Source: Bacteroidales bacterium UBA4363 | GTDB taxonomy: Bacteria > Bacteroidota > Bacteroidia > Bacteroidales > Paludibacteraceae | Direction of reading: 5' to 3' | NCBI GenBank assembly: GCA_002393965.1 | Contig: DGSL01000012.1 | Coordinates: 1,788 to 38,177 of the forward strand | DNA length: 36,390 bases | Part shown: in pieces, positions 1 through 8,742 of the stretch | Layout of the letters: each line of letters begins with the position of its first letter | How positions within the stretch are numbered: position 1 is the stretch's first letter | Notes under the pieces: generated by a model | The model's database searches: none | What the model was told of the DNA's origin: nothing | Seen by the model: the letters and a program-made list of their open reading frames with translations, nothing else | Translations under genes and position numbers: made by a program

Positions 1-303
1 CACCCTCCAACCCGTCCATCCACCATCCACCCGTCTGTCCAAAATGTCCTGCGAAGCTGGACAAACGCAAAGTCCCATCGGGACGTCAGAATACAGGCAG
101 GGATGCAACCCCTGCCTACTTTACCACCAAAAAAGAACCCTGAAGGGGTGATACGGAATCGAAAAAAACGCCTGTCCGTCCAACTCGTCCAAAAACAAAT
201 CCAATAGGGGAACAATAAACCAAGAATAAGCCCTAAAAAAGACCTATTGAAATAAATAAAACATAGGAGAATCGAGAGACTCCAATCTTCCCCCGTGTCT
301 TCT
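1..303. repeat. Non-coding stretch with a cluster of small hairpins
   Basis: No convincing gene lies in this 303-base stretch downstream of rfbB. It holds three short perfect or near-perfect hairpins in a row: GTCCC/GGGAC at 72-84 with a 3-base loop, an 8-bp stem at 95-102/110-117, and ACCC/GGGT at 137-149. Pyrimidine-rich GTCC-containing runs lie on both sides, at about 11-50 and 170-205. The pattern resembles the REP-like intergenic repeats found in many Bacteroidetes genomes, but one copy cannot prove that it is repetitive. No obvious T-tailed terminator for rfbB was found. Confidence 0.4.
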
Positions 304-1437
304 CTATCGGTTGGAATACATTTTTTCGTAATAGTTCAGGTAATCACCCGAAGTGACGTTGTCCAGCCAGTCCTGATGCTCCAGATACCAGCGCACCGTC
401 TTCTCTATGCCTTCTTCAAACTGAAGGCTTGGCTCCCAACCCAGTTCCTCCTTCAACTTGCGGCTGTCAATGGCATATCGCGCATCATGCCCAGGACGGT
501 CTGTTACGTACGTGATTAGGTCCATGTCCTCACCCTCTTTTCTGCCCAACAATCGGTCAACAGTCTTGATGACAACCTTTATGATGTCAATGTTCTTCCA
601 TTCGTTGAACCCGCCGATATTGTACGTGTCCGCTATCTTCCCTTTGTGGAAGATGGTGTCAATCGCACGGGCATGGTCCACCACGTACAGCCAGTCGCGT
701 ACATTCTCACCCTTTCCATAGACAGGAAGCGGCTTGCGATGACGGATGTTGTTGATGAACAGAGGAATAAGCTTCTCCGGAAATTGATACGGACCATAGT
801 TGTTCGAACAGTTCGTTACGATGGTCGGCATGCCGTATGTGTCATGGAATGCACGGACAAAATGGTCACTGCCCGCCTTCGAGGCAGAGTAGGGGGAGTG
901 GGGCGTGTATTTCGTCTCTTCTGTGAAGAAGTCAGTCCCGTAAGCGTGATGATGCTCCGACGACGAGGCCTTGGTCGTGAACGGCGATTCAATTCCCTCT
1001 GGATTTGTCAACTGCAATGCACCGTACACTTCATCCGTCGAGATGTGGTAGAATCGCTTGCCCTCATAGCCCTCTGGCTGACTCTCCCAGTACATCCGTG
1101 CTGCCTGTAGCAGCGAGAGTGTGCCTAATACGTTCGTTTTGGCAAAGGTGAAGGGGTCCTTGATGCTCCTGTCTACGTGACTTTCCGCCGCCAGATGGAT
1201 GATACCATCAATCGCGTGCTCCTTCAGCACTTCACAGATCTTCTCAAAATCACAGATGTCCGCCTTGACAAATCGGTAGTTCGCTTCCCCTTCGATGTCC
1301 TTCAGGTTGGCAAGATTACCCGCATACGTCAGTTTGTCAAGGTTGACAATCTTGTACTCTGGGTATTTCGTTACGAACAGGCGTATGACATGACTGCCGA
1401 TGAATCCGGCTCCTCCGGTGATGAGAATGTTCTTCAT
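304..1437 (-). CDS. rfbB: dTDP-glucose 4,6-dehydratase
   Basis: This enzyme converts dTDP-glucose to dTDP-4-keto-6-deoxyglucose, the second step towards dTDP-L-rhamnose and other deoxysugars of surface polysaccharides; it is cytosolic and NAD-dependent. The 377-residue protein is an extended SDR. It has the Rossmann glycine motif GGAGFIG at residues 8-14, the Thr-Asp-Glu catalytic triplet in STDEVYG (134-136), and YSASK giving Tyr183 and Lys187. A segment of about 25 residues lies between the TDE motif and the YxxxK motif that shorter proteobacterial RfbB proteins lack; I recall the same segment in Bacteroidetes homologues. The usual partners rfbA, rfbC and rfbD are not in the window. Its start is divergent from rpsP and has its own -7 element. 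The function is very likely. Confidence 0.95.
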   Translation of the reverse strand: MKNILITGGAGFIGSHVIRLFVTKYPEYKIVNLDKLTYAGNLANLKDIEGEANYRFVKADICDFEKICEVLKEHAIDGIIHLAAESHVDRSIKDPFTFAKTNVLGTLSLLQAARMYWESQPEGYEGKRFYHISTDEVYGALQLTNPEGIESPFTTKASSSEHHHAYGTDFFTEETKYTPHSPYSASKAGSDHFVRAFHDTYGMPTIVTNCSNNYGPYQFPEKLIPLFINNIRHRKPLPVYGKGENVRDWLYVVDHARAIDTIFHKGKIADTYNIGGFNEWKNIDIIKVVIKTVDRLLGRKEGEDMDLITYVTDRPGHDARYAIDSRKLKEELGWEPSLQFEEGIEKTVRWYLEHQDWLDNVTSGDYLNYYEKMYSNR

Positions 1438-1467
1438 GGGTCTCTGGATTTGGAAAGAATATTTCTA

Positions 1468-1475
1468 CAAATATA
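1468..1475 (-). promoter_or_regulatory. -7 element of the rfbB promoter
   Basis: On the minus strand this reads TATATTTG, matching the Bacteroidetes -7 consensus TAnnTTTG. It lies about 30 bases before the rfbB ATG. No clear TTTG -33 box is seen at the expected distance. Confidence 0.5.
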
Positions 1476-1527
1476 CTACTTTTCGTCTAATTTTGATGCT
1501 CGATGATGCCTTTCGTTTGGTTTTTTG

Positions 1528-1560
1528 TTTGCTGAATTTCGAAAAGAAATACTATCTTTG
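1528..1560 (+). promoter_or_regulatory. Bacteroidetes-type promoter of rpsP
   Basis: TTTG at 1528-1531, a 21-base spacer, then TATCTTTG at 1553-1560: a full match to the TTTG-N19-21-TAnnTTTG consensus. The predicted start of transcription leaves a leader of roughly 50 bases before the rpsP ATG. Confidence 0.75.
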
Positions 1561-1619
1561 CACCGCTTTTCGTGTAAAAGCACTTATGTAACATTATTTA
1601 ATCTACATTAAATCAAATC

Positions 1620-2195
1620 ATGGCAACTAAACTTAGATTGCAGAGAAAAGGCCGCAAAGGCTATGCGTACTACCACATCGTAGCCGCAGACGTGAACGCT
1701 CCACGTGATGGAAAGTTCATTGAGAAGGTGGGTACCTACAACCCGAACACAGACCCTGCTACAGTATCCCTCAATTTCGAGGCTGCACTTAAATGGGTGA
1801 TGAACGGTGCACAACCGACCGACACAGTTCGCAATATCCTCTCCGATGAGGGTGTGTACCTCAAGAAACACCTCCTCGGTGGTGTCAAGAAAGGCGCTTT
1901 CGATGAGGCAGAAGCAGAAAAACGCTTCAACGCTTGGAAAGAGAAAAAGGATGCCGCTAAGAACGCTCTGAAGGACAAGTTCGCAGATGCTGCCAAGGCT
2001 GCTGCAAAGAAACGTCAGGAAGAGGAAGAGGCAAAGAACAAGGCGAAGGCTGCCGAACTGGCAAAGAAACGTCAGGAAGCCGCTGAAGCTTTGGCTGCTG
2101 CCGCTGCTGAAGCCGCTGCCGAGGCTGCTACAGCCGAAACAGCTCAGGACGCAGAGGCTGCTCCTGCTGAAAACGAGACTCCGGCTGCTGAATAA
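1620..2195 (+). CDS. rpsP: 30S ribosomal protein S16 with long C-terminal tail
   Basis: Small-subunit ribosomal protein S16, which binds 16S rRNA early in assembly. The first ~85 residues are the conserved S16 fold ([14 protein letters not shown] near the start, GTYNP, then [23 protein letters not shown]). E. coli S16 is about 82 residues; this protein has 191. The extra ~100 residues are Lys/Glu/Ala-rich, first charged and coiled-coil-like, then almost pure Ala/Glu, ending in an acidic Pro/Ala/Glu segment. Such tails are familiar in Bacteroidales S16. The gene is a single-gene unit between its own promoter and a strong terminator, with no rimM, trmD or rplS beside it, unlike the proteobacterial operon. 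Confidence 0.97.
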   Translation: MATKLRLQRKGRKGYAYYHIVAADVNAPRDGKFIEKVGTYNPNTDPATVSLNFEAALKWVMNGAQPTDTVRNILSDEGVYLKKHLLGGVKKGAFDEAEAEKRFNAWKEKKDAAKNALKDKFADAAKAAAKKRQEEEEAKNKAKAAELAKKRQEAAEALAAAAAEAAAEAATAETAQDAEAAPAENETPAAE

Positions 2196-2216
2196 TCTTA
2201 CTCAGCATACCAAGAT

Positions 2217-2264
2217 TAAAAAAACGACTTGCAGTTCTTTCGGACTGCAAGTCGTTTTTTTTGT
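2217..2264 (+). terminator. Strong intrinsic terminator after rpsP
   Basis: Perfect 15-bp inverted repeat, 2221-2235 pairing with 2244-2258, with an 8-base loop TCTTTCGG and a T run after it. A-residues on the 5' side would make it work weakly in the other direction too. Confidence 0.92.
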
Positions 2265-2290
2265 TGTTTTCTTAAAAACAATGCGGTGTA

Positions 2291-2322
2291 TTTGTGTATT
2301 TTAAGAAAAATTAGTATTTTTG
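2291..2322 (+). promoter_or_regulatory. Promoter of the polysaccharide gene block
   Basis: TTTG at 2291-2294, a 20-base spacer, then TATTTTTG at 2315-2322. This is a full consensus match directly after the rpsP terminator and about 30 bases before the deacetylase ATG. All genes to 10419 run in this direction with short gaps, so it may drive the whole block. Confidence 0.7.
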
Positions 2323-2353
2323 AAACGTTATTTTAAGGAAAGCATTTCGTCTT

Positions 2354-3142
2354 ATGGATTTTACGCTCTCCAAATACGATGCTCTGTTGCAGGCTTTTCA
2401 GGACGCGGGATATACGCTCTGCACCTTCCGTGACTATGTGCTGACTCCGCCATCCAATCGTCCTTCCAGGTTTGTCATTGTACGACACGACGTAGATAAA
2501 CTGCCTGATAATTCTCGTCGCATCGCCGAGATAGAGCACCATCACAATGTCCGGGCATCCTATTTCTTCCGTTTCAAACCCTGCTCCGACCACAGGGAAT
2601 CCATAATGGCCATCTATGCTATGTCCCACGAGGTGGGCTACCATTACGAGGATGTGAGCGAATGCAAGGGAAATATCGAAAAGGCATGGGACCATTTTCA
2701 ACAGGCTATGACCCATTTCCGGTCTTATGGCGAGGTGAATACCATTTGCATGCATGGTGCTCCTACATCGGATTTCGATAACCATGCCCTATGGCTTTCC
2801 TACGACTACCGTTCGCTCGGCATCGTAGGCGATACGTTTTATGATACGGACTACAACGACGTGTTCTATCTGACCGATACCGGACGCTGCTGGGATGGTT
2901 ACAAGGTCTCTCGACGAGACAAGGTACCGCAACAGCGGGAGTGGGTCGGACGTGGATTTTCTTTCCACTCTACCGATGACCTCATCCGTGCCGTCAACGA
3001 GAATCGATTCCCTCCACACGCTATGATGACAACGCACCCACAACGGTGGTCCTCTCGACCCGTAGCATGGATCAGGGAATTGCTGTTGCAGAATGCTAAG
3101 AATGTCGTGAAGTATTTCCTTATTCGTATAAAGAAGTCTTAA
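2354..3142 (+). CDS. NodB-like polysaccharide deacetylase family protein
   Basis: A 262-residue protein with the fold signature of NodB/carbohydrate esterase 4 deacetylases, which remove acetyl groups from N-acetyl sugars. RHDVD at residues 44-48 matches the first family motif, with Asp46 and Asp48 as the catalytic-base and metal-ligand candidates. A following segment, ASYFFRF, matches the strand after it, and HEVGYHYED resembles the usual histidine motif (H-S/T-x-x-H) in altered form. HGAP and a late TTHPQRW complete the barrel motifs. No signal peptide is visible, so it may act in the cytoplasm on a lipid-linked or nucleotide-linked intermediate. It is the first gene of the polysaccharide block. 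The substrate is unknown. Confidence 0.75.
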   Translation: MDFTLSKYDALLQAFQDAGYTLCTFRDYVLTPPSNRPSRFVIVRHDVDKLPDNSRRIAEIEHHHNVRASYFFRFKPCSDHRESIMAIYAMSHEVGYHYEDVSECKGNIEKAWDHFQQAMTHFRSYGEVNTICMHGAPTSDFDNHALWLSYDYRSLGIVGDTFYDTDYNDVFYLTDTGRCWDGYKVSRRDKVPQQREWVGRGFSFHSTDDLIRAVNENRFPPHAMMTTHPQRWSSRPVAWIRELLLQNAKNVVKYFLIRIKKS

Positions 3143-3161
3143 GAAAGAAGGGAAGGTGAGT

Positions 3162-4682
3162 ATGAAGAAATTGTTCTTTAATAAGAAATTATTCTTTCTC
3201 GATGTCTTCTACTGGATCGTCAGTGCGCTGACCATCTGGTTCTGGCGCTTTTTCTCCGAAAAGGTGGTCGTATTGGACTATATCATGGTACTCGGCGGTG
3301 CCATGCTCGTCTGGATCATTATAGCGCTCTTCTTAGGACGCTATAATAAGTATCTCTCCTTTACTGGATTCTTCCCCCGACTCATACGGCTGATTCTCAT
3401 AACGCTTGTCTTCGCTGTCCTCACCGAGCTCTTGTCGAAGTATTTTATTGACTGGATTTCCGGTGACGTGCTCTTCCTGGCAATTACGGGTGTCGGCATT
3501 TTGGCTGTCATCGGTGATATGCTCTACTTCTCCTATCGCTATGCGCTGAATGTGGACGACCGACCACCGAGTTATCGCAACGTCCGTTCGCCACAGCCAC
3601 TCACCGTCCCGGTTCAGCGACTCCTGCCTTCCGACCTGAAGAATCTGGAGAATACACTCTACTCCTTGATTGGACAAAAAGGCATCAATGTCCTCAATAG
3701 ACACGTCGATTTGGGAGCTTCTACGACCAAGTGCCTGATTACCGGCACCCTTTTCAATGTCTCCTCACTGCGCGCTTTCCACTACGATACGATTATCAAT
3801 CTCATGCCCCTCAATACGATTCGGGGCATCAACAAGATTTTCTGCACCATTAATACCAAGCTGCCCGACAACGGTAAGTTCGTTTGTTGCTTCACCTCAC
3901 AGGAAATCATCAAGAAGGAGATCTACCGACGACACTCCAAATTCGTCGCCCGTGCAATCTATTTCATTTATTTTATCTTCCGGCGTGTCATCCCACGTAT
4001 GTTTTTTACCCATCGGCTCTATTTCGATCTTACCAACGGAAAAAGACGTATGCTGACTCAGACCGAAGTGCTCGGACGACTCTATTTCTGCGGCTTTGCC
4101 GTTGACGATATTGTCCAGGAGGGACGACTGCTCTATATCTTCGCTCACCGACAGAAACAACCCGAACCGCAAGTGCCGAAACGCTGGTACGGACTCTTTA
4201 TCCAACTTCCGCGCATAGGCAAGAACTATGATATCGTCAACGTCTATAAGACTCGGACCATGCACCCTTATTCCGAATTCCTGCAACAGTATATCTACGA
4301 ACAGCAGGGTCTGCAGGAAGGAGGGAAGTTCAGAAAAGACCCACGCGTGACCCGTATTGGACACATTATGCGGAAGTGCTGGCTCGACGAACTGCCGATG
4401 GTCATCAATCTCCTCAAAGGCGATATGAAACTCGTGGGCGTACGACCGCTATCTCGACAGTATTTCGGACTCTATCCTCCCGAATTGCAGGAACTGCGCA
4501 CAAGATTCAAACCCGGTCTGATCCCGCCTTTCTATGTGGATCTGCCCAAGACACAGGAGGAGATATTTGATTCCGAACGGAGATACCTCGAGGCTTATGA
4601 AAAGCATCCGTTTGCGACGGATCTGAAGTATTTCTTCTTGGTCATCTATACCATTGTTTTCAAACGGGCAAGAAGTAATTGA
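3162..4682 (+). CDS. Sugar transferase with N-terminal membrane segments (polyprenyl-phosphate glycosyl-1-phosphate type)
   Basis: The C-terminal ~150 residues are a bacterial sugar transferase domain that moves a sugar-1-phosphate onto undecaprenyl phosphate: YKTRTMHPYSE, KDPRVTRIG, the hallmark LDELP with its Asp-Glu pair, and KLVGVRPLS. About four hydrophobic helices occupy the first ~125 residues. Between them (residues ~165-340), where relatives carry a Rossmann domain and membrane hairpin, there is a segment reminiscent of the end of a SAM-dependent methyltransferase (INLMPLN..., then LPDNGKFVCCF and GFAVDDI). The N-terminus could be the GTG at 3156, but I prefer the ATG at 3162 because GGAAGG lies five bases before it. 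It starts 19 bases after the deacetylase and probably starts synthesis of the repeat unit. Confidence 0.85.
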   Translation: MKKLFFNKKLFFLDVFYWIVSALTIWFWRFFSEKVVVLDYIMVLGGAMLVWIIIALFLGRYNKYLSFTGFFPRLIRLILITLVFAVLTELLSKYFIDWISGDVLFLAITGVGILAVIGDMLYFSYRYALNVDDRPPSYRNVRSPQPLTVPVQRLLPSDLKNLENTLYSLIGQKGINVLNRHVDLGASTTKCLITGTLFNVSSLRAFHYDTIINLMPLNTIRGINKIFCTINTKLPDNGKFVCCFTSQEIIKKEIYRRHSKFVARAIYFIYFIFRRVIPRMFFTHRLYFDLTNGKRRMLTQTEVLGRLYFCGFAVDDIVQEGRLLYIFAHRQKQPEPQVPKRWYGLFIQLPRIGKNYDIVNVYKTRTMHPYSEFLQQYIYEQQGLQEGGKFRKDPRVTRIGHIMRKCWLDELPMVINLLKGDMKLVGVRPLSRQYFGLYPPELQELRTRFKPGLIPPFYVDLPKTQEEIFDSERRYLEAYEKHPFATDLKYFFLVIYTIVFKRARSN

Positions 4683-4756
4683 CACGATTTTTCCCTGTTT
4701 TTTGCGTTGCAGGACGGAATCATTCCTCCGAACTGGCAATGCGGTAGCGAATCAAG

Positions 4757-5755
4757 GTGGAGAAAGTTGCTTATCATATATCAGATGCTTGCGACGAACG
4801 CACATGGGATAGTTTTGTGAGAAACCACCCACGCGGACACGTCTTCCAACTGCCCGATTTCTACCACGCACACGCGCTCGGACCACAGACTTCTGCTATC
4901 GCACGTTTCGCTTTCTTCCACTCGACGCTCGTCGGGGTGATGGTAGGCGTGGTAATACGGTCTTCCTTCGGATTCTTCTCCGCACGTACCATCGTGCGTG
5001 GGGGACCACTGCTTGCGAAAGGACACGAAGCGGTGTTGGCTCTCTTGCTCCGCTCTTTCAATGAAAAGGCTCGGACCGTCTCATTGGTTACTCAGATACG
5101 ACCACTTTTCCCCTTTCCCGATACTTGCGCTGCATCTCTCGTTTCTGCTGGCTTCTCGTTCGAATCGCACCTGAATTTCCTGAACGACCTTAGCAGCGGT
5201 GAACTCGTAATGTGGCAGACCGTACACCGACACCGACGACGCAATATACGTAAGGCTCGACATCATCTCACCGTGACGCGTGCCGATGGCTCGGCTCTCT
5301 CTTCCGCTTATTCTATCCTGCGACACAACTACCGACGCTACCGCATGCCACTCCTCCCGATCAATGTGTTCCGACGGCTGTATAATTCTTTGTCATTGAA
5401 AGATGAATTTCTTATCTTTGTAGTAAAGAAAGGAGAGAAAACCATCGGAACGCTTTTCGCTCTCGGCCTGAATCGGTCGCTCTATTGCTGGTATGCCTGC
5501 TCTCTGCAGGATTCTTACAAATATTACCCGAACGACCTGATTCACTGGGAAGTGATGAGGTGGGGAACGCAAAACGGCTATTCCCTGTTCGACTTCGGGG
5601 GAGCAGGTAGCCCACAAGTGCCGTATGGAGTCCGCGATTTCAAACGACAATACGGGGGGCAGGAGAGGAACGTCGGACGATGGACCTGTATCCACCATCC
5701 GCTCCTCTATTCCGTCGCACGACGGGGCTTTGCCTTGCTGCGCAATTGGATATAG
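4757..5755 (+). CDS. FemAB/GNAT-like acyl- or aminoacyltransferase family protein
   Basis: A 332-residue protein resembling the FemAB-type double-GNAT fold (acetyltransferase_6 family) often found in exopolysaccharide clusters. The C-terminal half has the typical run: KKGEKTIGTLF (strand pair), YCWYACS, then LFDFGGAG and YGVRDFKRQYGG. A very basic stretch (HRHRRRNIRKARHH) lies near residue 155. No signal peptide or clear transmembrane helix is visible, so it is likely cytosolic. FemAB proteins add amino acids to lipid II; relatives in polysaccharide clusters are thought to attach an acyl or amino-acid group to a sugar, but the substrate cannot be read from the sequence. It follows the sugar transferase by 74 bases. 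The family is likely; the exact reaction is unknown. Confidence 0.75.
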   Translation: MEKVAYHISDACDERTWDSFVRNHPRGHVFQLPDFYHAHALGPQTSAIARFAFFHSTLVGVMVGVVIRSSFGFFSARTIVRGGPLLAKGHEAVLALLLRSFNEKARTVSLVTQIRPLFPFPDTCAASLVSAGFSFESHLNFLNDLSSGELVMWQTVHRHRRRNIRKARHHLTVTRADGSALSSAYSILRHNYRRYRMPLLPINVFRRLYNSLSLKDEFLIFVVKKGEKTIGTLFALGLNRSLYCWYACSLQDSYKYYPNDLIHWEVMRWGTQNGYSLFDFGGAGSPQVPYGVRDFKRQYGGQERNVGRWTCIHHPLLYSVARRGFALLRNWI

Positions 5756-5768
5756 AGACATTTCCTGA

Positions 5769-5811
5769 CCTCCGCAAACCTGGAAACGACATCGCATCCT
5801 TTCTGCGGAGG
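5769..5811 (+). other. Intercistronic hairpin before the Wzi-like gene
   Basis: CCTCCGCA (5769-5776) is the exact complement of TGCGGAGG (5804-5811), with 27 bases between and no T run. It fills the 82-base gap between the FemAB-like and Wzi-like genes and sits about 27 bases before the ATG. It could be an mRNA processing or stability element, or chance. Confidence 0.35.
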
Positions 5812-5837
5812 AGATAGAGTAAAGAGCAGAAAATAAT

Positions 5838-7589
5838 ATGTTAATGAAAAGATTTCTTATTGTTCTAATCGCACTTTGGGGGACCATCGCGCTCTCCGCT
5901 CAGGATATTCCGCAGAATGTCCAATATACCAGAATCTACGATTTTATTGATGAACTGGCCAACGAGAATATCATTGAGGTGAATTCGGGCATCCGCCCTT
6001 ATAGCCGTGCATACATCGCACAGCTGCTCCTCGAGGCACGTTCCCACTACGGATGGCTGAATACACGACAGCAGAAAGACCTCGATTTCTTTCTCCAGGA
6101 CTATGCCGTTGAGCGCGACACACTGCCGACTAATACGCGTATCCACGATTCCAATAACCAGAACTGGGACGTCTCTCTCTGGCAACCTGCCTACCATTAT
6201 TTCGACGACCATTTCAAGTTCCGTGCAACGCCTATAATCGGAGGAGAGATATGGGCAAACGAAAACGGAGCCGTTACTAAACGCTACTGGGGCGCCGAAC
6301 TGCAGGCTACACTCCTCAACCACGTCTCCATCTATGCCTCCCTTCGCGACAATGCCTATAACGGAGAATGGCTCAGCCGACCCCTTACCAAAAACGACGC
6401 ACGCATCACTCGCGGAGGCTATTTCAACCTGTTGCCGGGGGCTGAATACAAGGAGGCGTCCTACGGAGGCGATTTCTCAGACATGAGAGGCGGTATCAAA
6501 CTCTATGGAAAGTATGGTTCTGTCGGCATCATCCGTGACAATATCGTATGGGGCGAGAGTTTCCATTCTTCCAATATCCTCTCAGCTCATGCTCCCGCTT
6601 TCCCAATGGTGACGCTGAACTTTAAACCCGTAAAATGGCTGGAACTCAATTATATACATGGATGGCTCGTATCCAATGTGCTGGATTCTACGTCTTTCTT
6701 CATGCAACAGACCGACCCGGGCATCTATGAGAAGATGTACCGACCGGCGGATAAGTATATGGCCGCCAATATGCTGACCATCACCCCCGTCTCGCGTCTC
6801 CATCTCTCTCTCGGTAATTCCATTATCTACTCCGAGGATGCCCCGATTATCTCATATTTCATCCCGTTTGCTTTCTACAAGTCTCTCGACCACCTGACAA
6901 CGAAGGGACTCAATGCCGAGAATCAGAATTCACAGGTGTTCTTCATGTTCTCTTCACGTAACATACGACATCTGCACCTCTATGGCTCGCTCTTTATCGA
7001 CGAGTTCCAGTTCAGCCGGCTCAAGGATAGCAATAAGGAGTCGAATCCACTTTCCTGGCAGGTCGGCGCTTCTCTCTCCAACGTGCCGAGAAATTTTTAT
7101 GCCGTGGCGGAATTCACGCGCTCCAATATCATTACCTATAAGCATGCCGTTCCTCCTTTGACTTATACATCCAACAGTTACTACCTCGGTCACTATCTGG
7201 GCGATAACTCTCAGGAGATCTATCTCAAAGTTGGTTACCGGCCGATTCCGCGACTCGATGTGAATATCAGTTATACCAACGCGAGGCATTTTAACGAATA
7301 TTCCTATGCCCGGGAGACCGTCGGCAACACCATCTCTCAGTCTGCCTTCGATGACCTGACCTGGCAGTGCAACAAGGTACGCCTGTCGGGACTCTACGAA
7401 CTGACCAATAACGTGTATCTGCATGCCGCTGTCATGTACTCCTCTACCAAAGGCTATGACAGAAGCAACAAGACACCTGCTCTTTCCGAGTCCAATCTGA
7501 CCGCCGAACATTACCTCAATCTGTGGACACCGCGCTTCATGCACGGGGACTTATGGACTGTGGAAGGGGGACTGAATATCGGTTTTTAA
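5838..7589 (+). CDS. Wzi-like capsule assembly outer-membrane protein
   Basis: A 583-residue protein with a signal peptide (MKRF, a hydrophobic stretch, then cleavage near LSAQ). It matches the pattern of the Caps_assemb_Wzi family in Bacteroidetes: an N-terminal helical region (YDFIDELANENI, PYSRAYIAQLL, QKDLDFFLQDYA) followed by many alternating aromatic/polar beta-strands that suggest an outer-membrane barrel. In E. coli, Wzi is a lectin-like barrel that holds capsule to the cell surface. The last residue is Phe (NIGF), common for barrels inserted by the BAM complex. The start could equally be the ATG at 5844; an in-frame stop at 5820-5822 rules out an earlier one. It is the only surface-exposed component of this block. 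Confidence 0.8.
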   Translation: MLMKRFLIVLIALWGTIALSAQDIPQNVQYTRIYDFIDELANENIIEVNSGIRPYSRAYIAQLLLEARSHYGWLNTRQQKDLDFFLQDYAVERDTLPTNTRIHDSNNQNWDVSLWQPAYHYFDDHFKFRATPIIGGEIWANENGAVTKRYWGAELQATLLNHVSIYASLRDNAYNGEWLSRPLTKNDARITRGGYFNLLPGAEYKEASYGGDFSDMRGGIKLYGKYGSVGIIRDNIVWGESFHSSNILSAHAPAFPMVTLNFKPVKWLELNYIHGWLVSNVLDSTSFFMQQTDPGIYEKMYRPADKYMAANMLTITPVSRLHLSLGNSIIYSEDAPIISYFIPFAFYKSLDHLTTKGLNAENQNSQVFFMFSSRNIRHLHLYGSLFIDEFQFSRLKDSNKESNPLSWQVGASLSNVPRNFYAVAEFTRSNIITYKHAVPPLTYTSNSYYLGHYLGDNSQEIYLKVGYRPIPRLDVNISYTNARHFNEYSYARETVGNTISQSAFDDLTWQCNKVRLSGLYELTNNVYLHAAVMYSSTKGYDRSNKTPALSESNLTAEHYLNLWTPRFMHGDLWTVEGGLNIGF

Positions 7590-7608
7590 TCTTCTTTAGT
7601 CGTTGCGT

Positions 7609-8742
7609 ATGAAAAAAAACATCCAAATGGTGGACCTCCATTCTCAGTATGAGAAGGTACAGGACGAAATGGACAAGGCGATACGCTCTGTTATCGACTC
7701 TGCCGCCTTTGTCAAGGGACCCAAGGTGACGGAGTTTCAGACTCATCTCGAACAATATCTCGGGGTACGACACGTCATTCCGGTTGCAAACGGAACCGAA
7801 GCAATTCAGATCGCCTTGATGGCGCTCGGTCTGCAGCCTGGTGATGAGGTCATCACACCGACGTTTACCTTTATCGCAACCGCTGAGGTCGTCGCCCTGC
7901 TGGGTCTCAAACCCGTGGTCGTCGATGTGGATCCCGATACGTTCTGTATGACGGCACAGCAGGTGGCGAAGGCTATCACTCCCAAGACCAAGGCAATCGT
8001 TCCGGTCAACCTCTTCGGTCAGAATGCACCTCTCGAGGATCTTAAGGCACTGGTGGATGAACACCATCTCTTCCTCGTTGAGGATGCCTGCCAGTCTATG
8101 GGCTCACACTATATCTTTCGCGACGGATCTCGCGTTTCCTCTGGCACCGTTGGCATTATGGGTTGCACCTCTTTCTTTCCTTCCAAGAATCTTGGTTGCT
8201 ACGGCGACGGAGGCGCCATCTTTACCAACGACGACCTGCTGGCGGAGAAGGCACGAAGCATCGCTAATCACGGTATGACCGTACGATATCACCACGACCG
8301 GGTCGGTGTCAACTCACGACTCGATGCTATTCAGGCAGCCGTGCTCGATGTCAAACTGCCACACCTTGACGACTATATCCGCTCACGACAACACGCCGCC
8401 GATTTCTATAACGAGGCATTCCAGTCTCTCTCCTGGGTGAAGACACCTTCCGTGGCTCCTTATACTACTCACGCCTTTCACCAGTACACGCTCGTGCTTT
8501 CTGACGGTATTGACCGCCCTGCTCTGCAGGCGTTCCTCAAGGAGAAAGGCATTCCTTCGATGGTGTACTACCCAATACCGCTACACTTGCAAAAGGCCTA
8601 CCGGGATCCTCGCTATGCCGAGGGCGATTTCCCCGTCGCCGAGCACCTCGCATCACACGTCATCTCTCTCCCGATGCATACCGAACTCGATGAGGAACAA
8701 CTCAACTATATTACCGAATCATTCAAGTCTTTTCATCCCTGA
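7609..8742 (+). CDS. DegT/DnrJ/EryC1/StrS aminotransferase (WbpE-like)
   Basis: PLP-dependent sugar aminotransferase of 377 residues. The Schiff-base lysine is Lys193 in FFPSKNLGCYGDGGA; the upstream VANGTEAIQIAL and EDACQSMG are family signatures. The two following genes make the three-enzyme set of UDP-GlcNAc(3NAc)A synthesis, so it is best read as the UDP-2-acetamido-2-deoxy-3-oxo-glucuronate aminotransferase, WbpE in Pseudomonas or WlbC in Bordetella. The reading frame also has a TTG at 7603, but the ATG at 7609 gives the normal N-terminus (MKKNIQMVDL). It lies 19 bases after the Wzi-like gene and overlaps the next gene by one base. Confidence 0.88.
   Translation: MKKNIQMVDLHSQYEKVQDEMDKAIRSVIDSAAFVKGPKVTEFQTHLEQYLGVRHVIPVANGTEAIQIALMALGLQPGDEVITPTFTFIATAEVVALLGLKPVVVDVDPDTFCMTAQQVAKAITPKTKAIVPVNLFGQNAPLEDLKALVDEHHLFLVEDACQSMGSHYIFRDGSRVSSGTVGIMGCTSFFPSKNLGCYGDGGAIFTNDDLLAEKARSIANHGMTVRYHHDRVGVNSRLDAIQAAVLDVKLPHLDDYIRSRQHAADFYNEAFQSLSWVKTPSVAPYTTHAFHQYTLVLSDGIDRPALQAFLKEKGIPSMVYYPIPLHLQKAYRDPRYAEGDFPVAEHLASHVISLPMHTELDEEQLNYITESFKSFHP

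Noticed and set aside
1..60. CRISPR array in the GTCC/ATCC repeats
   Set aside because: The repeats are 4-6 bases, irregularly spaced and lack unique spacers; no cas genes are present.
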